DNA from: Roseomonas alba | GTDB taxonomy: Bacteria; Pseudomonadota; Alphaproteobacteria; Acetobacterales; Acetobacteraceae | Length of the DNA stretch: 64,000 nucleotides | Reading direction: 5' to 3' | Assembly (NCBI RefSeq): GCF_019430885.1 | Contig: NZ_JAHYBZ010000011.1 | Coordinates: forward strand, 62,001-126,000 | Part shown: in pieces, positions 31,719 to 40,905 of the stretch | Layout: each line of letters opens with the position of its first letter | Numbering within the stretch: the first letter of the stretch is position 1 | The notes under the pieces: generated by a model | The model's database searches: none | The model's input: only the letters and a program-made list of their open reading frames with translations | What the model was told of the DNA's origin: nothing | Position numbers and translations under genes: made by a program

Positions 31719-33088
31719 CGGGTCTGAATGCGCGTGCCGCTGCATGGGTGGCCGCGCTGTCGCTGGAGGACGTGCCGCAAGCGGTGGTGGAGAGCACAAA
31801 GCTGCGCATCCTAGACCTGGTGGGCGTGATGCTGGCGGCGCGCCAGCTCGACCTCGTCGTCGCGGCGAAGCGGGCGGCGCTGGCGGTGGATCAGGGCGCG
31901 GGGGCGCGCATCCTCGGCGATGCCGAGGATGTCTCGCCGATGGCCGCGGCCTTCGTGAACGGCGTCATGACCGCCGCGTTGGAATTCGACGACACCCATA
32001 TCGAGAGCTTCATCCACCCGACTGCCCCGGTGGTCGCCGTCGCGTTCCCCGAATGCCAGCGGCGCCACCTGTCCGGCCGCGCGCTGATCGAGGCTGTGCT
32101 GGTGGGCAGCGAGTTGACCTGCCGGCTTGGCCTCGTCACGCCGGTGCGGCTGCATACGCTGGGCTTCCATCCGACGGCGGTCTTCGGCGTGTTCGGCGGC
32201 GTCTATGGGCTGGCGAAGCTGCGAGGCCACGGCGCCGGGCTGATCGCGGACGCGATCGGCGCGGCGGGCAGCCTGTCGGCCGGGATCAACGCCTCCTTCG
32301 AGGATGGTAGCTCGACCAAGATGATGCATGTCGGCATGGCAGCGACCGGCGCGATGCGTGCCCTCGCACTCGCCGAGGCCGGCATCTCCGGCCCGAGGCC
32401 GGTCTTCGACGGCCGCTTCGGCTGGTTCCGCAGCCATGTGCAGGGCCGCGACGATCTGCGCTTCGCGGCGTTCTGCGATGGGCTGGGCGAGGTGTGGGAG
32501 GTGCTCAACATCGCCTCCAAGGTGCATCCCTGCGCCTTCACCATGATGCCGCATATCGAATGCGCCCTGGTGCTGCGCGAACAGCACGGGATCCGGCCGG
32601 AGGACCTCGTCGGCGTGACCTGCCGGATCGGTCAGCGATCCTTCGCGACGATGTGCGAGCCGGTGGCCGACAAGCGCCGTCCGGCCACCACCTGGCATGG
32701 TCGCATCAGCCTGCAGCATACGGTGGCGGAGGCCCTGGTCCGCGGACGGATGGACAAGGACGCCTATGCCGAGGCGAGCCTGCGCGATCCCGCCATCAAT
32801 GCCATCGCCGATCTCGTCGAGTACGAGGATGATCCCGGCACCACCGCCACGCGATCCGGCGGCGGGGTGGCAGTAAGGCTTCGCGATGGCCGGGTGGTAT
32901 CGCATCGTATCGACGACATGCGCGGAACGCGTGCCAACCCTATGGCGGAAGCGGACATCCTCGCGAAGTTCCGCGCCAATACGGACGGCGTCCTAACGCC
33001 GGCGCAGGCGGAGCGGGCAGCCGAGGGCTTTCTTCGGCTCGACAGGCTGGACGATGTCGCGTCGCTCTTCCATGGCCTGGCCCCTTGA
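31715..33088 (+). CDS. MmgE/PrpD family protein
   Basis: The 457-residue protein matches the MmgE/PrpD family (2-methylcitrate dehydratase, cis-aconitate decarboxylase, iminodisuccinate epimerase): KLRILDLVGVMLAARQLD, the family-defining VNGVMTAALEFDDTH, LVGSELTCRLGLVT, GFHPTAVFGVFGGVYG and KVHPCAFTMMPHIEC. It acts on polycarboxylic acids without a cofactor. Coupled to a Bug receptor, it points to a hydroxy-di- or tricarboxylate as a substrate of this region. The following 33089-33312 contain nothing I recognise. Confidence 0.9.
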   Translation: MTGLNARAAAWVAALSLEDVPQAVVESTKLRILDLVGVMLAARQLDLVVAAKRAALAVDQGAGARILGDAEDVSPMAAAFVNGVMTAALEFDDTHIESFIHPTAPVVAVAFPECQRRHLSGRALIEAVLVGSELTCRLGLVTPVRLHTLGFHPTAVFGVFGGVYGLAKLRGHGAGLIADAIGAAGSLSAGINASFEDGSSTKMMHVGMAATGAMRALALAEAGISGPRPVFDGRFGWFRSHVQGRDDLRFAAFCDGLGEVWEVLNIASKVHPCAFTMMPHIECALVLREQHGIRPEDLVGVTCRIGQRSFATMCEPVADKRRPATTWHGRISLQHTVAEALVRGRMDKDAYAEASLRDPAINAIADLVEYEDDPGTTATRSGGGVAVRLRDGRVVSHRIDDMRGTRANPMAEADILAKFRANTDGVLTPAQAERAAEGFLRLDRLDDVASLFHGLAP

Positions 33089-33312
33089 GTCCGATGGTGG
33101 CCAAGCGTGGCCAGCGGGCCTCGGCGGCCGATGACGGATATCCAATCCTAGGCACTGCTTTGCACGGACATTGTGTGATCATGAGGAGGCCGCCCGGGAA
33201 GAGTCGATCAGGGCGCACGGGGCGACTGGCGCGAGCTGGCGGACCGAGCTGAGGCAGTGACAGACCCCCCGGTGCATCACGGCGGTAGGCTCAGACACGA
33301 CGGCTCCATCCA

Positions 33313-34110
33313 CTACGCCGCGCGCCCGGCGAGTCCGGAATCGAGCCGCGCGCTGGCAGCCTTGGCAACGGCTACGACAATGCCTTGAAGACGGATGCTG
33401 CTGCCGTTCCGTTCGCCGCGGTCGGCGGCGGCAGCTTCATCGTCCCCGATCGCATGGAAGGGGTCTCCGATGTCACGCGGATCGAACACCACGCGGTCAC
33501 TAACGCCGTCGGCGCGGCCTGCGCGCAAGTGGGTGGCGAAGTGGACTGGATCACGTCAGATCCGGAGATCATCCAGCGGCACGTCGGATTCGCCACGTGC
33601 CCGAGCAGACTGATCGTGCAGCCATGACGCGCCGCGATGGAGCGCAGATGGCGCACTAGCAGCTTCACGAAGGTGGCGTCGTTCTCGTTAGCGTTCAGGA
33701 AGTCACCGGCGGGATCCAGCACCAGTAGCCGCACCTTGCGACCCGTCTCCGTTGCAACGCTGGTGCGTAGGCGGTCGAGGCCGTCGATCGGGAACGCCGT
33801 CAAGGCCGCGACACGTCCTTCCGCTGTGACGAGGGCGGGGTCGAAGCCCGGAAGATCGAGTGCAGGGATGACGAAACAGGGCGCGCCGTCGCGCCGGCCC
33901 AGCGGATCCAATGCCGCGATCCGACGGTGCACTTCCGCCGTGTCGTCCTCGAGGGTCAGGAAGACGCTGGCGCCCGCCGCTTCCAGCGGGATCTGGCTGC
34001 CCAGGACCGAGAAGCCGCCGAGCGCGACCAATGACTTCGCAATGCCTCCCGCGCCAAAGATCAGCCCCACCTTCCCCAGCGGCATCAACGGCGCGAGCAG
34101 GAACTCCTGA
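33313..34110 (-). pseudogene. RepA-like AAA ATPase/helicase remnant
   Basis: The minus strand reads PPQEFLLAPLMPLGKVGLIF, then a Walker A-like GAGGIAKSLVALGG, VFLTLEDDTAEVHRRIAALD, Walker B-like VRLLVLDPAGDFLNANENDA and LLGHVANP. This is the RecA-like domain of plasmid/prophage RepA-type helicases (AAA_25). The usual GKS/T is altered to IAKS. After LLGHVANP the frame no longer matches, and a fragment continues in another frame (GVSDRVVFDPRDIGDPFHAI). The N-terminal domain and a proper start are missing. It is a decayed remnant of a plasmid or prophage. Confidence 0.6.
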
Positions 34111-34175
34111 GGCGGAGGCGCTCGACCGGTCGGACGGGGCTGGCCCCTCGTGATAAGCCATCGTCGCGCCGCGGC

Positions 34176-34920
34176 TCACGTTTTCGGAATCTGTGCCAGG
34201 GCCACGAACTCCCCCCACCTCTGCAATTCGCTCGCGTTGAATTCGCCTAGCTGCTCAGGTGTACCGGGGGCAGTGTTGATACCGAGGTTACGGAAGAACG
34301 CCGTTCCCTCCGGGCTAAGGATCGCCTCGACGAAGGCCCTGTTCAGCGTCCCGATGATCTCGGGCGGCGAACCGGCTCTGGCGTGGATCGCATTCCAGGA
34401 CGCAAAGTCGAAGTCCGGCAGGCCGGACTCCTGCATCGTTGGCACGTCTGGCAGCGCGACGCTGCGAGTCCGCGAGGTGACCGCGATCGGCCGCAGGGTG
34501 CCAGCCTGCACATGTCCCCTAGTTGGCCCCATGTCGGTGACGACGAACTGGAGGCGTCCGGCGAGTAGGTCCGTTATCGCTTCCGGAGTGCCGCGGTAGG
34601 AGATCTGCTCCGCCTGGAAGCCGCCACGGCGCATCAGCAGGTGCGCCGCTACCAAGCTACCGGTGTTCCCGGTGCCGAAGTTCATCTGGCGCTGCTCCGC
34701 CTTCGCGTATTCCAGGAACTCGGAAAGCGTCTGCGCCGGGAAGTCGGACCTCACGAAGAGGGCGAGTGGTGCCAGACCGATCAACGTGACTGGCGCGAAG
34801 TCGCGGATCGGATCGTACCCGGGTTCGCGCATCAGCTGCGGGTTGGCGGCATGGGTGGAGTTCGTGCTGAAGATGACCGCGTTTCCGTCGGGCGCCAGAC
34901 GGGCTGCGGCTCGCGCGGCA
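34176..34920 (-). pseudogene. C-terminal part of a Bug solute-binding protein
   Basis: From about 34920 leftward the minus strand reads ARAAARLAPDGNAVIFSTNS, then NPQLMREPGYDPIRDFAPVT, MNFGTGNTGSLVAAHLLM, and ends GEFVALAQIPKT at 34176. This is a Bug protein lacking about its first 75 residues (signal peptide and IVP-AGG motif). The reading is intact from the break to the stop. Upstream it joins an RND-transporter fragment, so the gene was cut by a rearrangement and is presumably not made or exported. Confidence 0.8.
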
Positions 34921-35565
34921 AGACCACCGCGGCATTGGGCAGGGTGGCGAAGCCGTCGATCGACAGACCGGGGAAGGCGACGACGCTCTCGACGCCAGGC
35001 GCCTCCAGCATCATGCGCGACATCTCGCGCGCCATGGCCTCGCTGCGCTCGATGGAGGTGCCGGCCAGCAGGATGGCGATGCCGACCAGGTAGTACTTGT
35101 CCTGCTGCGACACGAAGCTCGTTGGCACCCGCTGCAGCCCGGTCCAGGCAAGGCCGAGCAGCCCGGCATAGAGCACGAGCGCCGCTGCCCCCGCCCGCGC
35201 CGCCCGCCGCACGAAGCCGCCATAGGCTGCGGCCGTCGCGTCGAAGCCCCGGTTGAACAGCCGGAAGAAGGCACCGAGCGGCCCGCGATGCGGCGCGCCG
35301 TGCGGGCGCAGCATGACGCCGGCGAGCGCCGGGCTCAGCGTCAGCGAGTTGATCGCGGAGAGCACCGTCGAGACCGCGATGGTCACCGCGAACAGGGCGG
35401 TAGAACTCGCCCTGCAGCCCGGCGAGAAAGGCCGCCGGCGCGAAGACCGCCGCGAGCACCGAGGTGATGGCGACGATGGGGCCGGTCACTTCCTCCATCG
35501 CCTGCCACGCAGCCGCCTTCGGCGCGAGGCCCGAGGCTTCCAACAGACGCGAGTTGCTGACCATT
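34921..35565 (-). pseudogene. fragment of an RND multidrug efflux permease (HAE1 family)
   Basis: The minus strand reads GLAPKAAAWQAMEEVTGPIV and TSVLAAVFAPAAFLAGLQGE in one frame. After a frameshift near 35395 it continues in a second frame with TIAVSTVLSAINSLTLSPAL, VPTSFVSQQDKYYLVG and VESVVAFPGLSIDGF. In AcrB/MexB relatives this covers roughly residues 400-620, so both ends are missing. The fragment abuts the Bug fragment in a head-to-tail chimera. It has no start codon or partner membrane-fusion gene and must be non-functional. Confidence 0.8.
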
Positions 35566-36072
35566 CCACGACGTGCCGGCGCGTCCGGCAGCAGGGTCGT
35601 CGAGATGGTACACCTGCGGTCGGGCGGGGCGATCAAGGACAGGCCGCGGCGCATCGAGGCTTACGTCCGCGCCGCTTCCTGGGAGGGCGGCTTCCCGGCA
35701 AAGCAGACATTCGCCGCACCTGCATTCGTTGTGCCCGTGACCGTTGAGGTGGCGAGGCCGACCGCGCATGTCATGCCCGCGTGGGAGCCAGCCACCCAGG
35801 GGGTGAAAGCCGCACCAGCAACCCCCACCCATGAGCCCGTCGTTGCAACACGCCGCGGCTGAGGGCGGCCTTGCAAACATGCGGCCAGCACGCCGGCCCG
35901 GCGCATCGCCGAAGCGGCGCGTGCCGTCAGCGGGATGGCTGCTGTAGTGCCGTCACCTCTGAATCCGCCCCCAACTACGTAGCTGGCCAGGTGGGCACCA
36001 GGGCGCCCGCCGCGATCCCCATCACCGCCCCCGATCCGGAAACCCAGGCCCCGTGGCTAAGGCGAGCCTCGA
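35566..36072. other. intergenic stretch without a recognisable gene
   Basis: About 500 bp between the RND fragment and the aldehyde dehydrogenase stop. Several frames are open on both strands, as expected at this GC content, but none gives a protein I recognise or has a convincing ribosome-binding site. It is probably further decayed sequence. Confidence 0.4.
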
Positions 36073-37452
36073 TCAGCCCGGCCTGATGCCGAAGGTTTGC
36101 CTCATAATCTCTAGATCATCATCATTGTATGGGGAGTATCGGAACTGCTGCTCCTCCGCAGTCGTCACGGCGTCGCGGTCCACGATGCTCTTATAGTGAG
36201 AGAACGATCTGAAGCCGGCTTCGCCGTGATAGCTGCCGATGCCGCTGGTCCCCACGCCGCCGAATGGCAGATCGCCGTTTGTAACCTGGACGACGGCATC
36301 ATTAATTGCCCCGCCTCCGAAGGAGAGTTCGGACAAGATCTTGCGCTTCGTCCCGGCATCTTCGGTGAATAGGTAAAGGGCCAGCGGCTTGTCGCGTTGC
36401 TTGATCTGGCTGACGACGTCCTCAATGTCGTCATAGACGAGCGTCGGCAGGACGGGGCCGAACACCTCTTCGCCCATGACGCGGTCGCTCCAATCCACGT
36501 CGCGCAACACAGTTGGCGCGATCATGCGCTGATCGACGTCGACCAGGCCGCCGGTGAAGACCTTTCGCTGATCGATGAGAGCGGCCACGCGCTCCAGGTT
36601 CCGCGCGTTGACGATCCGGACGAAGTTCTGATTCTCCAGTCCATATCGACTGGAAGCAATTTCTTTCGCTACAGCATCGAGAAATTCCTCATAGATCGAG
36701 CGATGAACATAGACGTAGTCGGGCGCGATGCAGGTCTGGCCGGCGTTGAGGAACTTGGCCCATGCGATCCGTCGCGCTGCGAGAGGAAGGTTGGCGTCGG
36801 GCGCCACGATGGTCGGGCTCTTGCCGCCCAATTCGAGCACGACCGGCGTCAGGCTCTTGGCTGCGGCTTGATAGACGATCCGGCCAACGGCAACGCTGCC
36901 CGTGAAGAAGATCATGTCGAACTTCTGTGCCAGAAGCGCGCTGGTTTCACTCACGCCGCCTTCGACGACAGTGAGATAAGCCGGATCAAACGCTGCGGCA
37001 ACGAGGCTAGCGATCACCGCGCTTGTATGGGCGGTCATCTCACTGGGCTTCAGCACGACGGTGCAGCCTGCGGCCAGTGCGGCGACGGCAGGCACCAGGG
37101 TCAATTGAACGGGATAGTTCCACGGTCCGATCACCAGGCTAACGCCGAGCGGCTCCGGCATGACGTAACACCGGCCCGGCGAGGTGAAGGGCGAGGACGC
37201 CACCAGGCTGGGCGTCGACCATGCGGCGACGTTCGCGATCGCTGCATCGATCTCGCTGTAGACTGGAAGCAATTCCGTGATGAAGGTCTCGTAGCGTTGC
37301 TTTCCATAGTCTGCAGCGATCGCTTCCTGAAGCGCGCCCTCGTGCTGCTCGAGAACCCGCTTCAATCGGTGCAACTGCTCGATCCGAAAGGAGACCGGCT
37401 TGGTCGCACTGGTGTCGAAATGGGCGCGCTGCCTGCTGATGATGTCTTGCAT
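36073..37452 (-). CDS. aldehyde dehydrogenase family protein (class 3 / coniferyl-aldehyde-dehydrogenase-like)
   Basis: The 459-residue protein has GPWNYPVQLTLVPAVAALAA, the NAD-site FFTGSVAVGRIVYQAAA, catalytic Glu in VVLELGGKSPTIV, catalytic Cys in NAGQTCIAPDYVYV and the C-terminal LPFGGVGTSGIGSYHGEAGF. Length and lack of an N-terminal extension fit class 3 or coniferyl aldehyde dehydrogenases, which oxidise medium-chain or aromatic aldehydes to acids. The base composition is visibly lower in GC and codon use more relaxed than in its neighbours, which suggests acquisition from another lineage. It is followed by debris and preceded by a 152-bp gap, so it is probably transcribed alone. Confidence 0.9.
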   Translation of the reverse strand: MQDIISRQRAHFDTSATKPVSFRIEQLHRLKRVLEQHEGALQEAIAADYGKQRYETFITELLPVYSEIDAAIANVAAWSTPSLVASSPFTSPGRCYVMPEPLGVSLVIGPWNYPVQLTLVPAVAALAAGCTVVLKPSEMTAHTSAVIASLVAAAFDPAYLTVVEGGVSETSALLAQKFDMIFFTGSVAVGRIVYQAAAKSLTPVVLELGGKSPTIVAPDANLPLAARRIAWAKFLNAGQTCIAPDYVYVHRSIYEEFLDAVAKEIASSRYGLENQNFVRIVNARNLERVAALIDQRKVFTGGLVDVDQRMIAPTVLRDVDWSDRVMGEEVFGPVLPTLVYDDIEDVVSQIKQRDKPLALYLFTEDAGTKRKILSELSFGGGAINDAVVQVTNGDLPFGGVGTSGIGSYHGEAGFRSFSHYKSIVDRDAVTTAEEQQFRYSPYNDDDLEIMRQTFGIRPG

Positions 37453-37604
37453 GGACTTGCTCCCTGAGCGTGCTGGTCGGCGTTGAGTCGGGTGGAAGCC
37501 AGACAGCCGCGGTTGGAGGCGGCTCTACCGATGCTTGTGCGGCGTGCCCGCCGGCACGGCACGCGCTCCTCTCCGGGCCGATAGCGCGCGTGTTGTGGCG
37601 CAGG

Positions 37605-38771
37605 TTAGGGCGGCATCCAGCCAATCCCGCGCGCATGGAGGCTGTGAATGTAGAACCGTTCCGCGGTCTCAGTGACGCCCGTGGTTTCGGGATAGGCGCC
37701 GCTCGGGTCCTGCAGATCGGCGATGACGCGGCCATCCTCGTCGATGGCGAGGACGTGCCCGTATGACTCGCCAAGCGGCAGCATGAAGCGAGGCAGCCTG
37801 AGCAGGACAGAGCGGAGGAATGGCCGCTCGGAGAGACTGTCTGCGGCCGGATTCCGCGGTTTGAACAGGCCCACCCAGATGCGGCCGCCGCGCCCGCGCA
37901 TCAGGTTGTCAGGATAGCCCGGCAGGTTGTCGAGCAGCACGCGGGCCCGTGGTGAACTGCTCCCCACGTCGAGGCCCTCGGCGTGGCCATCGATCCGCCA
38001 GATGCGGTAGCGGCCCGTCTCGGCCACGAACAGCGTGTGGCCGTCAGAAGATAGCGCGACTCCGTTGGCGAAGGAGAGGCCATGGGCAACGAGGCGGGTC
38101 CGCCCGGTCGCCGGGTCGAAGGCGAGAACCCGGCCGCTGGCCGACTGTTCCAGGATATCGAGGACGCTGGCTTCATAGGTGCCACCCCATGCGGAAGGCG
38201 CGAAGCGCGCGGATGCATCCGTGAAGTAGATCGTTCCATCGGGTGCCACGACGATCGCGTTGGCATAGCGGATGGGATCACCCGGCGAGACACGGTCGGT
38301 CAGCATCGACACCTGCCGATCCGGCGTGATTGCCAGCAACCCCTTCATGGCGTCCGCCACCACCATGCGGCCGCGTCCATCGAAATCGAAGCCCAGCACC
38401 CGCCCGCCCGTATTCGCGAAGACTTCCCGGTTGGCGCCATCCGGGTCCATGCGCAGCAGATTGCCGCTCGTTATCGCGGCATAGAGCTTACCATCCGGAC
38501 CCATCGCTATGTGCTCGGGGCCCACCTCATCACCTAGGTCGATCATGCGGAGGCCGGCCAACCGGGTGTTCGGCGCATGGGCGCCGACATAGCCCGGCGG
38601 GGTCGGCGCGTGCCAGGAAACCGGCTCCGCCGGGATCGGCCAGAGGCAGAGATAGCCGATGGCAATCACCAGGAGGACGGCGGCCAGGCCAGCGGCCTTG
38701 CGGGTGATGGTTCGCGCCAAGAGAGTACCTTCCCGCGAATTGGCAGCGCGCTGCTTCAGCCCGGCGCCCAT
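37605..38771 (-). CDS. SMP-30/gluconolactonase-like (strictosidine-synthase-fold) protein, membrane-anchored
   Basis: The protein of up to 388 residues has one N-terminal membrane segment (AAGLAAVLLVIAIGYLCLWP), then a six-bladed beta-propeller: GPEHIAMGPDGKLYAAITSG, VLGFDFDGRGRMVVADAMKG, YANAIVVAPDGTIYFTDASA, FANGVALSSDGHTLFVAETG and GYPDNLMRGRGGRIWVGLF. These repeats with Asp/Asn metal ligands match SMP-30-like lactonases and plant strictosidine-synthase-like esterases. ATG 38771 overlaps the MFS stop by 16 bp; TTG 38720 behind GGAAGGTA is an alternative. It is the last gene of the operon hydrolase-MFS-lactonase and probably acts in the periplasm on a lactone or ester. Confidence 0.82.
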   Translation of the reverse strand: MGAGLKQRAANSREGTLLARTITRKAAGLAAVLLVIAIGYLCLWPIPAEPVSWHAPTPPGYVGAHAPNTRLAGLRMIDLGDEVGPEHIAMGPDGKLYAAITSGNLLRMDPDGANREVFANTGGRVLGFDFDGRGRMVVADAMKGLLAITPDRQVSMLTDRVSPGDPIRYANAIVVAPDGTIYFTDASARFAPSAWGGTYEASVLDILEQSASGRVLAFDPATGRTRLVAHGLSFANGVALSSDGHTLFVAETGRYRIWRIDGHAEGLDVGSSSPRARVLLDNLPGYPDNLMRGRGGRIWVGLFKPRNPAADSLSERPFLRSVLLRLPRFMLPLGESYGHVLAIDEDGRVIADLQDPSGAYPETTGVTETAERFYIHSLHARGIGWMPP

Positions 38772-39985
38772 TGCGGCGCCCGCGGCATGGTGAGGGCAAA
38801 CAGAGCCAGGCCGAGCAGCGTGAGGACAAAGCCGGCCCAGGCCGCGGCGAGCAGCCCGAAGCCGCTGGCAATGACGACCGCCCCTGCCCAGGCGCCGATC
38901 GCGTTGGCGACATTCAGCGAAGCGAGGTTCATCGCCCCCATCAGCGTCGGCGCCTCCGGCGCGAAGCGCGTGAGGCGCACTTGGATGGTTGGGATTGCCG
39001 CCATCGTCGTCGCACCGACGCCGAACAGCGCCACCATCAGCACCCAGGCATCCGCCCCCCCGAGCGCGAGCGCGGCCAGCACGGCGAGCGTGGTCGCATA
39101 GCCGACCAGCAGGCCGCGCGAGGGATGCGCATCCGCCATCCTGCCGCCGACCAGGTTGCCCACTGTCATGCCGATGCCGAACAGCGCCAGCGCGACCGGG
39201 ATCCAGCCTGGGTCCAGCTGCGCGACATCGGTGACGATGGGCGCGATGAAGGTATAGACCGCAAAGATGCTGGCGATGCCCAGTGCTGCGACCAGCATCA
39301 TGATCCAGACTGCCGGCTTGCGGAGCGCGGTGAGTTCCTGCACCACCGGTCCGCCCTTCAGGGCGTCCGAGCGCGGCACCCAGGCCCAGAGCGCGAGCAC
39401 GGACAGCACGCCCAGCCCCGCCACCGCACCATAGGTGCTGCGCCAGCCGATGAGCTGACCCAGGAAGGTGGCGAGGGGCGAGCCAACGATCGTCGCCACC
39501 GTCAGCCCGGTCATCACCAGCGCGAAGGCGCTACCGCCACGCCCCGGCCCGACGATGTAGGAGGCGACGACCGCGCCCGCCCCGAAATAGGCGCCTTGCG
39601 GCAGGCCGGTGATGAGCCGCGCCACCACGAACAGGCTGAGATCCGTCGCGACAGCGGAGAGCAGGTTGCCGAACACGAACAGCGCCATCAGGCCGAGCAG
39701 CAGGCTGCGTCGGTTCAGCCGAGCTGCCGCCAGCGTGATCAGCGGCGCGCCGACCACGACGCCGAAGGCATAGGCCGTGATCGCATGCGTCGCGGTTGGG
39801 ATGCTGATGTCGAGGCTCGCCGAGAAGAGTTGGATGATGCCCATGCTGGCGAATTCGGAGGTGCCGATGCAGAAGGTCCCGAAGGCGAGCGCGAAGAGGG
39901 TCAGGCCGCGTTTGCGCTGCTGCGCGGCATCCGTGCAATACGCCGCCGCGGCGCGGCATTGCGGGTGATACGCCCGGTCCAGCAT
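38756..39985 (-). CDS. MFS transporter (AraJ/arabinose-efflux-like)
   Basis: The 409-residue protein has 12 predicted membrane segments. It begins FALAFGTFCIGTSEFASMGI and has the MFS motif A region RLNRRSLLLGLMALFVFGN after the second segment and LVGGRMADAHPSRGLLVGYA in the second half. It resembles the AraJ/YdhP group of sugar or drug exporters. It lies 14 bp after the secreted hydrolase gene and overlaps the lactonase-like gene. It probably exports the product or a toxic substrate handled by the cluster. Confidence 0.88.
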   Translation of the reverse strand: MLDRAYHPQCRAAAAYCTDAAQQRKRGLTLFALAFGTFCIGTSEFASMGIIQLFSASLDISIPTATHAITAYAFGVVVGAPLITLAAARLNRRSLLLGLMALFVFGNLLSAVATDLSLFVVARLITGLPQGAYFGAGAVVASYIVGPGRGGSAFALVMTGLTVATIVGSPLATFLGQLIGWRSTYGAVAGLGVLSVLALWAWVPRSDALKGGPVVQELTALRKPAVWIMMLVAALGIASIFAVYTFIAPIVTDVAQLDPGWIPVALALFGIGMTVGNLVGGRMADAHPSRGLLVGYATTLAVLAALALGGADAWVLMVALFGVGATTMAAIPTIQVRLTRFAPEAPTLMGAMNLASLNVANAIGAWAGAVVIASGFGLLAAAWAGFVLTLLGLALFALTMPRAPQWAPG

Positions 39986-39999
39986 GGCGCGCCCTCCTC

Positions 40000-40764
40000 T
40001 CAGCGCGCCGCGGCGCGCGCCGCACGGTCGATGGCCTCTGCCACCGCCTGGGGCTGCGAGATGTAGATCGCGTGGCTGCCGCGCACGTCAGTGATGATTG
40101 CGTTCGCACGAGCCGCCCATTGGCGCTGCGCTGCTGGCGGGATGATACGATCCTCGGTCGCGACGACGTAGGAGACCGGGCGCGTGCGCCAGGCGGGGCT
40201 GGTGACCGCGGCGGCGAAGGCGGCGCCGGCGACAGGCTTTTGCGAATCCGCCAGGAAGGCGCCGCGTTCCGCCGGCAGATCCTGCGCGAAGGCCTGCGGG
40301 AAGATGGAGGGTTCGAAGAACAGGTAGCCGTCGCTGGACGGTCGCAGCGGCGGTGGTGATCCGCTGGCCGTCAGGGCCGCCACCGAATCGCCAGCGTCCA
40401 GCATGAAGGCCGCCACATAGACGAGGCCCGCGACACGCTCATGGTTGCCGGCCTCGCCGATGACCGCGCCGCCATAGGAATGGCCGACAAGCAGCGTGGG
40501 CCCGTCCTGCCGGTCCAGCACACGTCGCGTCGCGGCAACGTCGTCGGCAAGCGAGCTCAAGGGGTTCTGCACGACGCTCACCGCATAGCCGCGTCCGCGC
40601 AGCAGGCGGTACACATCCTGCCAGCTTCCGCCATCGGCCCAGGCGCCGTGAACGAGAACGATGTTCCTCACGGCCGGAAGCTGCTGTGCATCCGCAGCGA
40701 CGCTCCCTGCCAGCAGGAAGGCGGCCACGGCCGCCATGCTTCGCAGAACCCTGCCGATCGACAT
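40000..40764 (-). CDS. secreted alpha/beta hydrolase (paralogue of 11844-12629)
   Basis: The 254-residue protein has a signal peptide ending VAADAQ, the oxyanion segment NIVLVHGAWADGGSWQ, the nucleophile elbow VGHSYGGAV (Ser96), an Asp region (YVVATEDRIIPP) and the terminal His in DVRGSHAIYISQP. It matches the hydrolase at 11844-12629 along its whole length, including RRVLDRQDGP against RRVLDMQDGP. It is first in the operon with MFS and lactonase-like genes. A tandem repeat motif (40876-40897) lies 112 bp upstream, matching one before the flavoprotein operon. Confidence 0.87.
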   Translation of the reverse strand: MSIGRVLRSMAAVAAFLLAGSVAADAQQLPAVRNIVLVHGAWADGGSWQDVYRLLRGRGYAVSVVQNPLSSLADDVAATRRVLDRQDGPTLLVGHSYGGAVIGEAGNHERVAGLVYVAAFMLDAGDSVAALTASGSPPPLRPSSDGYLFFEPSIFPQAFAQDLPAERGAFLADSQKPVAGAAFAAAVTSPAWRTRPVSYVVATEDRIIPPAAQRQWAARANAIITDVRGSHAIYISQPQAVAEAIDRAARAAAR

Positions 40765-40875
40765 GCCTGTCTCCCTCTCATCCCGCGCGCATCCACCGCA
40801 TGATTGTCTTCGGTCATCGGGCCACTCCGCCGAGCCTGCCGTGTCGAAACCCTAGGGCCGGCGGCCGGAATGGGC

Positions 40876-40897
40876 CGGTTAATTCGGGTAAAAGGGC
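40876..40897 (+). promoter_or_regulatory. tandem-repeat motif upstream of hydrolase-MFS-lactonase operon
   Basis: The first 18 bases are CGGTTAATTCGGGTAAAA. Over 22 bp this matches 45399-45420 at 17 positions, in the same orientation and at a similar distance upstream of a leftward operon. Both consist of two CGGTAAAA-like units about 10 bp apart, the form bound by OmpR-type winged-helix proteins. Confidence 0.5.
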
Positions 40898-40905
40898 GTG
40901 GCTCG

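Noticed and set aside
34176..35654. Single 492-residue protein combining membrane and Bug sequence
   Set aside because: The two halves belong to unrelated families and the RND half changes frame, so it is a chimera of two pseudogenes.
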